Assembly: GCF_006227205.1 (NCBI RefSeq)
Contig: NZ_VCNG01000010.1
Span: forward strand, 186,001-250,000
From: Pseudomonas sp. ICMP22404
GTDB lineage: Bacteria; Pseudomonadota; Gammaproteobacteria; Pseudomonadales; Pseudomonadaceae
DNA length: 64,000 bases
Reading direction: 5' to 3'
The position numbers were made by a program, and so were the translations under genes. Under the pieces are notes generated by a model. That model was not told where the DNA came from. It searched no databases and saw nothing but the letters and a program-made list of their open reading frames with translations. This document shows, piece by piece, positions 50,575 through 58,910 of this stretch. Positions within the stretch are counted from its first letter, which is position 1. Each line of letters begins with the position of its first letter.

Positions 50575-53496
50575 TTACGCGCCGGCCTGTCCGATGAGCG
50601 CCGACCACGGCACCTGGGTCACCGGACCGAGGGTGTAGCCGGAACCGGTCAAGTCCAGGTTGCCGTTGTAGTTGGGGTCATGCGCCAAGGCTTCCTGCCA
50701 CTTGCCGCGCAGTGCCTGGCAAGCCTCGGGCGAGGACGACAAGCTGCCCGGGTTGACGACCTGGACGTAAGGCGTCCACACCGTGAGGTAACCGGCTTGC
50801 GCGGCTCGCAGGCAAAGATCCACATCCCCCAGCCCCTCGGCGAACACTGTATCGTCTACACCGTCGAGTGCCTGGAACAGCTGCGTGGAAATCATCAGGC
50901 AGGTGAAGGACACTGCCGAGCAGTTCTGTTCCGCCACCAGGCGGTTCATATAGCCCCGGGCATCCGCAGGTTCGCCGACGAAAGCCGAACCCACCACACC
51001 GTTGAGGCCCAGGACCAGGCCTGCCTGCGTAATTTGCCCCTGCCGGTCGATCAGCCTGGCACCGACCACACCGACCTCCGGACGCTGGGCATGATTGAGC
51101 AACAGCTCGATCCAGTTGACGTTCACGACTTCGCTGTCCACCGCCAGGGTGAGCAGGTAATCGCCCTTGGCCTGCTGGCTGACCTGGTTGATCAGCGTCG
51201 CCGTGGCAAGCCCAGGCTCCACCTCGATGAAGCGTACGCGACTGGCCTGGTGCCCCTGGCTGCGGAGCCAGTCTTTCAGCGCCGCGCCATGGACCGGATG
51301 CTCGGCCACCAGCAACTCGAAACGTTGGTAGCGAGTACGTTGAAGAACATTGACGATGCAACGTTGCAGCGTCACCAGTTCGCCCTCGCCATGGAGAATG
51401 ATCGATACCAGCGGGCGCTCGATAAAGCGATAGTCGATCTTGTAGATACCCGGCACCACGGAACCGACATCAGCCTTATAGCCTCGCGCAGCAAGGTGGC
51501 GCAGCAAGGCCTTGCGCTCGTCGGCATTGTCGCCCTCCGTTACTGCCTGGCAAACCAAGAGCGCTTCGTCCAGATGCGCCAATCCCCCCATGCCGCCCTG
51601 CTCGATCAAGCGCAGGAGCAGTTCGAACTCCAGCGCCTCCTTGAAATCGCGCGAGTAGCCACCGGCCTGCACCAGCACTTCACGGCGAACCAGCCAATGC
51701 CGCGCCATCAATGACGGCACGCTCAACAACAGATCGAGGTTGAAGCCGGGGCGGAACACATCGACCAGGGTTTCGTCGGGTTGGCGTTGGCATTCATCCA
51801 TCGCCACCGCCCGGCATTGTGGTGCGTCGAGCAGCTCCAGACTCGCATGCAGCAGACCGGACGACGTCAGCTCATCCCCCGCTTCGGCCAGGACCACCCA
51901 GTCGCAATCGATCTGGCCAACGACCTGATTGATCTTGTCGACGTAGTTGCTTCCGGTGACTTTGACGAAATGCAGGGTGTTCTGAACGGTGGTTTCGGCC
52001 GGCAGGTCGCCGGTGGTGAACACAACGATTTTGAATGCCCGGCAGGCACCGTTGATCACGCTGTCGAAGGTGGCCTGCAACCGGGAGAAATCCGCCTCCA
52101 GGTCCAGGAGCAGGATGCCGAAAGTCGGCCCGCCCTTGTGGCGCGCCAGGTACTGGCTGATCTGCTGGGCCTGTCCGGTGCTCGGCTCACGCCCATCGAG
52201 CCAGCGCAACAAACGGCCGGACCGCATGGTTTCGAAAAGACTGAAGTGGTCCTGCAGCATCACGTTCTCCAGGCGCTGCGCCCACTCGCTCAACCGCTCG
52301 GCCTCGACCTGAGCACCACCTTCCTCGAGCAGGACAGCCAACTGGTTCACGACATCGCAATTGAAGGCATTGAGCATGAACGCTTTGAGCAGCCGTTCGT
52401 TGAGTGGCTCGGCACTGGTGTTGCGCTGCGGCCGTGCCAGCCCTTTCTGCTTGAGCAGCACCGCTTCCAGCTCCTTCAACTGCACGCGCCCGGCAGGTAT
52501 CGCGTGCATCAGGAATTCAAGCTTGGACAGGGATTCGAAAAACGGCTGGTTGTAGAACGGCAGCTCGACGAACTGCGTCGGCTCGAAACGGCAGATGGGC
52601 CCTTGCAACTGCGAGTGCCAAGCCGCCTCGAAGAGCTTGGCCAGGGCAAAAGCTGCACGCTGACTCAGGTAGTTGCCAATTTCCTCCAGGCTTTCCACCG
52701 CTTGCGACGGCGCCCCCTGACCCAACCCGAACGTCGAATCCAGGACCGTCACCAAGCGTTCACGTAACGCTACGGTGGCCCCATCACGATAGCTCAGCAC
52801 AGCGGCCAACTGACTGGCTTCCAGCGTCGAAGGACTTTCCAGGGCGTGCACCCCATAAGGGATCGGCAGAACACGGACCTTGGCCGCTGCCATCAGCGCA
52901 CAGCCATGACCAAGTTCCTGCCAGGCCGGATCGAAATCCGCCGGCAATGCGGCATACCAGCGTTGAATCACCTCGGTCCGGGTGACGGCATTGATCAATG
53001 AAGGGCAATGCCCGGCATACGCGGCCAGGCGCTCCTGGGCGGACGGGTCGGCGAAGTCCTCGACGCCCTTGCGATCCCTGCGGTAATAGTCGACATGGGA
53101 AGCATGGGCTTCGAATGTCAGGGCATAACCCTGGCACGCCGAATAATCGTCATGACCGGCCAGGAATTCCAGTGACTGGTCGAGGGCCTCCGGCAGCAGG
53201 AAAGCGTCCACGTCAATCATCGCCAGGTAGGGCGTCTGCACATGTTCGAGCCCTTGGCGCAGCTTGTTGGCGAAGTGACCGGCCTCGGCTCGATGCATAT
53301 AACGCACACCGGAAAATGCCGCGACGCTGTCGGCATCCGGCTCGGCGGACGAATCGAGGACGAGTTGGGAACAGGGGTAATCAGCGTAGTAACGCAACGC
53401 CCGGCGCAACGCCTGCGGTTGCTCGTGTGATAACAGGACCAGGGTAAAACGCTCGTTCAACAGAGCGGATGAATCATTGGCAATACTGCGTTGCAT
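50575..53496 (-). CDS. Giant multidomain glycosyltransferase (973 aa), Fgt2-like
   Basis: Three modules are visible. The N-terminal GT-A-like domain (about 15-250) has MIDVDAFLLPEAL as a DxD site. A second GT-A-like module near the middle carries RPGFNLDLLLSVP. A third carries LLNHAQRPEVGVVGARL and DVDLCLRAAQAGYL. In the third module the DxD position reads TLAVDSE. Modules two and three match the GT-A pair in the 1169- and 1192-residue proteins. Size and position after the Fgt1-like gene match Fgt2 of the P. syringae flagellin glycosylation island. It starts 74 bases after that gene, with no promoter seen between. Confidence 0.87.
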   Translation of the reverse strand: MQRSIANDSSALLNERFTLVLLSHEQPQALRRALRYYADYPCSQLVLDSSAEPDADSVAAFSGVRYMHRAEAGHFANKLRQGLEHVQTPYLAMIDVDAFLLPEALDQSLEFLAGHDDYSACQGYALTFEAHASHVDYYRRDRKGVEDFADPSAQERLAAYAGHCPSLINAVTRTEVIQRWYAALPADFDPAWQELGHGCALMAAAKVRVLPIPYGVHALESPSTLEASQLAAVLSYRDGATVALRERLVTVLDSTFGLGQGAPSQAVESLEEIGNYLSQRAAFALAKLFEAAWHSQLQGPICRFEPTQFVELPFYNQPFFESLSKLEFLMHAIPAGRVQLKELEAVLLKQKGLARPQRNTSAEPLNERLLKAFMLNAFNCDVVNQLAVLLEEGGAQVEAERLSEWAQRLENVMLQDHFSLFETMRSGRLLRWLDGREPSTGQAQQISQYLARHKGGPTFGILLLDLEADFSRLQATFDSVINGACRAFKIVVFTTGDLPAETTVQNTLHFVKVTGSNYVDKINQVVGQIDCDWVVLAEAGDELTSSGLLHASLELLDAPQCRAVAMDECQRQPDETLVDVFRPGFNLDLLLSVPSLMARHWLVRREVLVQAGGYSRDFKEALEFELLLRLIEQGGMGGLAHLDEALLVCQAVTEGDNADERKALLRHLAARGYKADVGSVVPGIYKIDYRFIERPLVSIILHGEGELVTLQRCIVNVLQRTRYQRFELLVAEHPVHGAALKDWLRSQGHQASRVRFIEVEPGLATATLINQVSQQAKGDYLLTLAVDSEVVNVNWIELLLNHAQRPEVGVVGARLIDRQGQITQAGLVLGLNGVVGSAFVGEPADARGYMNRLVAEQNCSAVSFTCLMISTQLFQALDGVDDTVFAEGLGDVDLCLRAAQAGYLTVWTPYVQVVNPGSLSSSPEACQALRGKWQEALAHDPNYNGNLDLTGSGYTLGPVTQVPWSALIGQAGA

Positions 53497-53570
53497 ATGA
53501 ATTCCTTAACGAGCGAGTCGCCCAATCGGCGGCATTATGTTCGTGACACGTTGCGGCACTGGCCGGATCG

Positions 53571-56500
53571 TCAATCCGGCAACCAGCCATCGGCCCAATA
53601 GCGCAGGTTGTCGCCGCGCAACATGAAATCACGCAGTACCACTTCGCGCAGCTGGTCCCCCATCCGATAACTGGCCTGCGGGTCGGACAGGTGCATGCGG
53701 ATCGCATCCAGCCATTCCTGCGTGCTGTTGGTCTTTACCCTGGTACAGGGTAGATGACCTCGATAGGCTTCGGTGTCGGTACAGATGACCGGGTACCCAC
53801 AAACCCCATACTCCAGCAGCCTGAGATTGCTCTTGCAGTCGTTGAAAATGTGCTGTTCCAGCGGGGCCAGGGCCAGGTCCAGGTTCAGGCTCGCCAGTTT
53901 GGCCGGATACTCCAACAGCGGGACCCCGCCATGGTATTCATGCACATAAGGCCTGAGGGAATCCGGACACATGCCAAAAAAGACCCATTCGACTTCATCG
54001 GCCAGCTCGCGTACCACCTCGGCAATGATCTCCAGGTCACCCCGGTGGCTGGTACCGCCGCCCCAACCCACCCGGGGCTTGATCGACGTACGACGCCGGC
54101 TGGAAATCCCATGCCACAAATGCGGCGCCAGCATGTTCGGCACCACGCGGATATCGTGATGAAGGCCGGACAGTGCATCCGCCAGGGCGAACGTCGACAC
54201 CACCACCCGATCACACAGGGCAATGCCGCGCTCCAGCAGGTTGACGATGTCGTCAGGCATGTTGCGGGTGTGATCGTTCTTTTCAGGAATGTTCGCCACA
54301 TAGTCATCGAGTTCGTAGATGCGCATGGCGTTGGAATAGGTTTTCACCTGGATGATGTCGTTGAACTTGCCACTGTTGTAGCGGCCCTGGAGCACGATTA
54401 CATCCGGTGACTGGCGCTCGATCTCGATGATCGAAGGCATTTCATAGGACACACGCCCGACGATCCGTCCGGTTGCCCGCAGTTCGATCAGCGGCTGGCT
54501 CACGCGGTAATGGCCGATGGCGGAACTGTTGAGGGCCAGACCCAGGACCGAAGGCAGCGGACGGCTGTATAAAGGATTCCAGCCGGTGCGTTGGCCCGGT
54601 GCCAGGCCAAAACTGTTGCCGGCCAGGCTCAGGTTACGGTTGTAGGCCGGATCGTTGGCGATCCAGGGCAACCAGCGCTGATAGAACGACTCCTGCTCTT
54701 GTTCCACGCGTTGCTTCCAGGACGCTTCACGCGCGCTCCCGGCAGAGGGTGTCAGGACCACGTTGGCATAAGGCGTGGTCACCACCAGGTAACCTTGCTT
54801 GCCGACCTCCAGGCATAACTCGAGGAAGTTGATGCCTGGCGTTTCAATGGCAGGCGACAGCCCCCCGACGGTATCGAATACCGCCCTGCGCACCAACAGG
54901 CAATGACCGCTCACGGCACTCCAGTTCTGCACCACCTGCAAACGTTGCATGTAACCGCCGGCGGTGACCGGCTCGTTCGCAAACGGCCGGCCGGCCAAGC
55001 CATCGAGGCCCAACACCAGGCCCGAGTCAATAACCTGCCCCTGTAGATTCAGGGTCCGTGGGCCGACGATTCCGACTTCCGGGCGCTGGGCATGGTTCAG
55101 CAGTTCGTCCAGCCAGGCCGCGTCATGGGTCACACAGAACGGACTGAGCAACAGCAGGTAATCGCCGCGCGCTTGCGCGACGGCAAAATTGCGCACCTGC
55201 GCTTCGTTGCCCAATTCGTCCGGGGTAAGAATCCGCAACTTGTCGCTGCCCAGCTCGGCCATGGCCGTCAGCCAGTTGCGCATCTCGGCGGTTTCGCTGC
55301 CGTTGTCGACGACGATGACTTCGTAATGCTCGTAGGCAGTAGCGGTCAGCAGATTACTGATGCAATTTTCCAGCGCCGCCAGTTGATCCTTGACGCTGAT
55401 AATGATCGACACCAGCGGGCGTTCGGGGTGCAGGTATTCGATCCTCGGGATCAACGGCATCGGCCCTGGATGCAAACGATGTTCGACGCCCAGGCGTTGC
55501 AGATGCGCCGCCACCAGCCTGGGGCTCTGCTCGATCACCTGCGGCTGCGAAAGCCATTGGGCGAAGGCCAGGTTCGATTCCACCTGGATTTCCGCCAGGT
55601 GTTCGATGGTCTGCGGCCCCTGGGTTTCCACTAGGCGCCAGATCAGGTCATGGGGCGCCAATTCACCCAGATTCGCATCGAAGCCACCCAGCAACTGTAC
55701 CCGCTCACGAGCGAAGGCCAAGGTCCTGCCCACATAGGGGTAGGCTCGCATCAGGTCGAGATTGAAATCCGGCTTGAAGACCGGCTCCGAAGACTTGCCG
55801 TCCTCCAGCGCGCCTTCGTCGCTGTAGACACAAGCGATACCGGGCATGGCATTGATCCGCTCGGCCAGCACCAGCAAGGCCGATTCCCGCAGTCGGTCAC
55901 CGGCGTGCAGCAGATAGAACCAGTCGGCGCCGTCCAGTCGCGGCAGCATGTCATTGAGGCCACGCACCCAGTCGGTGGGCAGCGCCATGCGCAGCACATT
56001 GCCTTCGATCGCGCCGCGACCGTTGGAAAACAGCAGCACCGGCTCGCTGGCATAATGTTGCCCGGCGATGCTCTCGAGGGTCAGCGCCACCGCCTCGGCG
56101 TCTTCCTCGAAATCGAACACCACCGGCACGATACCCGGGCGCCGGGGCCAGAGTTCAACCTGATGGAGAACCACCCGTTGGCGCGCCGCGTCAAACCGCC
56201 GACAGTCCAGCCACTGGGCATAAAGCTCATCGTAACTCTCAGTGTCGGTGCCGACCTGATAACCGACGACGGCTTGTCGACTGGCCATCAACGAATTCAG
56301 GTTCAACTCTTCCCAGTCGTGAGGCTGGCCTGGCTTGACCTGATCGAGGGTCTGATAGCGGATCCAGCCCGACGCTGGCGCGGACTCACCACTGCGTTCA
56401 GCCAACATCTGGGCCAGCCACGTCCATTCGACGGGTGCGGCATCAACCATGTCAGGACGGCGGGACAGCCGTTGCGGATACAACCGTTCGAGACTGTCGA

Positions 56501-57149
56501 GACTGCACCGCTCCACCAGGTTGCCGCGTCGGAGCAGGCAGATGAACAGCGCCAGGTCGAGCAATGCGACAAAACCCTGACCGGCCTGGGCCAATGCTGG
56601 CAATAAGGACTCGATATCGACCCGGCGCATCATGGCGCCGGAGAAGCCACCGAAGATATTGCGTGGCGTGGACTCGATGTAGGCCAACAGGTCGTCGCCC
56701 TTGTACAACCCTTCGAAGAGGGCGATGCCGACGTTCTCCAGGCGAATCGGCAAGACGTAGCCGTCCGCATCGATGAAGTGGCGCTTACTGATGACCAACC
56801 GGGCATCGGCATGCTCGTCCAGGGCCTGCGCCTGTTGACGCACGCAGGCTCCGAGCAACTGATCGTCATCGCAGAGAAATTTGATGTACTCCCCGCTCGC
56901 CTCTTCCAGGCACCGCAACAGATTCTGCTGGAAGCCCAGCCGCTGGGGATTGCGCAGATAACGCACCGCGACGCTGGAAGCGTCCTGCAAAGCGTCGACG
57001 ATCTGGCGGATGTCGTCACCGGGGCAATCATCGCACACGATGATTTCGAGGTTTTCGTAGTCCTGGTCCAGAGCGCTCTTGAGTGACTCGCGAAAAAAGC
57101 GAGGGTTGAATGCGGGGATGACGATGCTGACAAGAGGTGTTGGTTTCAC
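53571..57149 (-). CDS. Giant multidomain glycosyltransferase (1192 aa), Fgt1-like
   Basis: The start is GTG 57149 (VKPTPLVSIVIPAFN), which begins exactly at the GT-A fold; the open frame upstream is REP DNA. Modules: GT-A at about 5-240 with an intact DDD at 94-96 (FLCDDDQLL). A GT-A-like module carries KPDFNLDLMRAYP. A second GT-A-like module carries LLNHAQRPEVGIVGPR, with LSPFCV at the DxD place. A C-terminal GT-B-like module carries RVGWGGGTSHRGDLEI and LLEYGVCGYPVIC. It directly follows flgL, where P. syringae has fgt1, so it probably adds the first sugars to FliC. Confidence 0.88.
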   Translation of the reverse strand: MKPTPLVSIVIPAFNPRFFRESLKSALDQDYENLEIIVCDDCPGDDIRQIVDALQDASSVAVRYLRNPQRLGFQQNLLRCLEEASGEYIKFLCDDDQLLGACVRQQAQALDEHADARLVISKRHFIDADGYVLPIRLENVGIALFEGLYKGDDLLAYIESTPRNIFGGFSGAMMRRVDIESLLPALAQAGQGFVALLDLALFICLLRRGNLVERCSLDSLERLYPQRLSRRPDMVDAAPVEWTWLAQMLAERSGESAPASGWIRYQTLDQVKPGQPHDWEELNLNSLMASRQAVVGYQVGTDTESYDELYAQWLDCRRFDAARQRVVLHQVELWPRRPGIVPVVFDFEEDAEAVALTLESIAGQHYASEPVLLFSNGRGAIEGNVLRMALPTDWVRGLNDMLPRLDGADWFYLLHAGDRLRESALLVLAERINAMPGIACVYSDEGALEDGKSSEPVFKPDFNLDLMRAYPYVGRTLAFARERVQLLGGFDANLGELAPHDLIWRLVETQGPQTIEHLAEIQVESNLAFAQWLSQPQVIEQSPRLVAAHLQRLGVEHRLHPGPMPLIPRIEYLHPERPLVSIIISVKDQLAALENCISNLLTATAYEHYEVIVVDNGSETAEMRNWLTAMAELGSDKLRILTPDELGNEAQVRNFAVAQARGDYLLLLSPFCVTHDAAWLDELLNHAQRPEVGIVGPRTLNLQGQVIDSGLVLGLDGLAGRPFANEPVTAGGYMQRLQVVQNWSAVSGHCLLVRRAVFDTVGGLSPAIETPGINFLELCLEVGKQGYLVVTTPYANVVLTPSAGSAREASWKQRVEQEQESFYQRWLPWIANDPAYNRNLSLAGNSFGLAPGQRTGWNPLYSRPLPSVLGLALNSSAIGHYRVSQPLIELRATGRIVGRVSYEMPSIIEIERQSPDVIVLQGRYNSGKFNDIIQVKTYSNAMRIYELDDYVANIPEKNDHTRNMPDDIVNLLERGIALCDRVVVSTFALADALSGLHHDIRVVPNMLAPHLWHGISSRRRTSIKPRVGWGGGTSHRGDLEIIAEVVRELADEVEWVFFGMCPDSLRPYVHEYHGGVPLLEYPAKLASLNLDLALAPLEQHIFNDCKSNLRLLEYGVCGYPVICTDTEAYRGHLPCTRVKTNSTQEWLDAIRMHLSDPQASYRMGDQLREVVLRDFMLRGDNLRYWADGWLPD

Positions 57150-57184
57150 GCGAAAGACTCTCGGCCGGGCGGTGTTCCGACCCT

Positions 57185-57291
57185 TGTGGCGAGGGGATTC
57201 ATCCCCGTTGGGCTGCAAAGCGGCCCTCAATCCTGCACCACGTGTCGTGGAGCTGCTACGCAGCCCCACGGGGATGAATCCCCTCGCCACA
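57185..57291. repeat. REP pair between flgL and the glycosylation island
   Basis: TGTGGCGAGGGGATTCATCC... (24 bases, 57185-57208) has a perfect inverted copy at 57268-57291. The spacer holds further inverted pieces around GGGCTGC and GCAGCCC. It is the GTGGCGAGGGGAT family. The 182-base gap holds no clear promoter for the glycosyltransferase. Confidence 0.92.
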
Positions 57292-57331
57292 GGTACAGCC
57301 AATACTTCAAACGAGCGGCGTTACCTGCTCA

Positions 57332-58897
57332 TCAGATCTTGTTGAACAACCCCAGTTGCGTGATCTTGCTGAACGCCAGTTGCGATGCCTGCAGCATGGT
57401 CTGTTGCAACGTCAGGCGCGTCATCACCTCGGCCGGGTCGGAATCGCGGATCGCCGACTGGGTCTGGGAGTTGGCCAGGACAAAGCTCTGATTGGTGTCG
57501 GACTGGTTATCGAGCGCTTGGCCACGACCACCGACCGAACTCAACCCACTGGTCAACTGATCTGTACCGCTGGCCAGGTTGCCGATGCCGGAAGCCAGTG
57601 CCGCGAGCATTTTCTGACCGGCAATCGCGTCGCCCTCGATCGGTGTGCTCAACGCAGCCTTCAGCTGGTTCACGGTATCCAGGATGTTCTGGGTTTCGTG
57701 GGTATTGACCGCAATGCTGAATTGATCGTTGGCGGCCGGTGCGCCATTGAGCGTAAAACTCACCCCTGAAGCGGTGGCGACGTTGCCCGCCAGGGTTCCG
57801 CTGGAAATCACCTGGCTACTGCTGGTCAGCGGCGCGGCGTACAGTTCGAAGTCCGTGGCACTGGTGAACTTCAGCACCGCCGACCCCGTCGGGAAACTGG
57901 CGTGGTAGGCAACCGGATCGGTGATTTGACTGCCGGTGATCTGCGTCGCAGTGGAGTTGCCCGGGCTACGCGCCACGGCGAATGTGTCGGGTTTGGCGGC
58001 CAGGGTGAATGTGTGACCGGGCAATACGGTGCCGGCGACGTCGCCGGATTTCAGGTTGACGTTCAGGGTCAGATCGACGCCGCGAAAGCTCACGTTCTGC
58101 CCGGCCTGGGTATTGGGCGTGATGACGCCGCCCTGGCTGGCTTCGGCGGTCACGTCGTTACCGCTTGAATCAGTGATTTTCAACTGGGTGCCGCTGGCGA
58201 ACTCTACGGTATACGGCTCACCGCTGCGGAACTGGCTGTTGTAGGTAACGGCGGAAGATACCTGGCCGTTGGTCAGTACCACCCGGCCATCGTCCACCGC
58301 CGGAGCGGTCATGGTGACCTGGGTGCGGCTGGTGTTGATGGCCTGCTGGAACACTTCCCAGCCGGTGCTGTTGGTGGCCATCGACATGGTGTCGCCCACT
58401 GGAAGGTCCAGGGTCATCTGATCGCCGTTGTAGCTGTAGCTACCATCGCCGTTGCGGGTGAACGGCACGACATCGCCCTTGGAGCCGGCAAAAATGTACT
58501 TGCCGTTTTCATCCTTGGTGTTCATCAGGCTCAGCAACTGGTCTTCGATCGACCCCAGCTCCGAAGCGACGGATTTACGGTCTGAGTCGGTATAACCGGC
58601 GTTACCGGCGCTTACAGCCAGTTCCTTGGCGCGCTGCAGCACGTTATTGATGCTGGTCATCACCGCTTCAGTCGTGCCCAGGGTCGCCTTGATCGTGCTG
58701 ACGTTGGTTTCGTACTGGGACAGCATGGAAGCCTGGTTGCCCAGTTGCAGCAGACGCGACGCACCGACCGGATCGTCGGCGGCGGTGTTGATACGTACCA
58801 GACTACTGGCTTCTTCGCTGGTCTTGACCACATTGGCGAAGTTCTTCTGGTAGTTCGCAGCCGTGCTTTCGTAGAACTGGGAAGTAGAGATACGCAT
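57332..58897 (-). CDS. flgL: Hook-filament junction protein FlgL
   Basis: A 521-residue junction protein (HAP3), much longer than the roughly 317 residues of enteric FlgL. The flagellin-like ends are conserved (MRISTSQFYESTAANYQ; ASQLAFSKITQLGLFNKI). The middle (about 200-420) holds two related beta-rich segments, each running from a YxxxF motif to an FTLNG or FTLAA-type strand. It follows flgK by 13 bases and ends just before the island. Confidence 0.95.
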   Translation of the reverse strand: MRISTSQFYESTAANYQKNFANVVKTSEEASSLVRINTAADDPVGASRLLQLGNQASMLSQYETNVSTIKATLGTTEAVMTSINNVLQRAKELAVSAGNAGYTDSDRKSVASELGSIEDQLLSLMNTKDENGKYIFAGSKGDVVPFTRNGDGSYSYNGDQMTLDLPVGDTMSMATNSTGWEVFQQAINTSRTQVTMTAPAVDDGRVVLTNGQVSSAVTYNSQFRSGEPYTVEFASGTQLKITDSSGNDVTAEASQGGVITPNTQAGQNVSFRGVDLTLNVNLKSGDVAGTVLPGHTFTLAAKPDTFAVARSPGNSTATQITGSQITDPVAYHASFPTGSAVLKFTSATDFELYAAPLTSSSQVISSGTLAGNVATASGVSFTLNGAPAANDQFSIAVNTHETQNILDTVNQLKAALSTPIEGDAIAGQKMLAALASGIGNLASGTDQLTSGLSSVGGRGQALDNQSDTNQSFVLANSQTQSAIRDSDPAEVMTRLTLQQTMLQASQLAFSKITQLGLFNKI

Positions 58898-58910
58898 GGG
58901 CTACGGCTCC

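Noticed and set aside
50414..50608. Small minus-strand open frame in the gap before the 973-aa glycosyltransferase
   Set aside because: It translates the two REP arms (HREQARSH and CGSEPARES) and has no ribosome binding site.
57158..57175. GG-N10-GC coincidence before the 1192-aa glycosyltransferase (GGTCGGAACACCGC)
   Set aside because: Spacing fits, but neither the -24 nor the -12 block resembles TGGCAC or TTGC.
57150..57302. N-terminal extension of the 1192-aa glycosyltransferase
   Set aside because: The extra 51 codons are the translated REP pair. The GT-A fold begins at the GTG at 57149.
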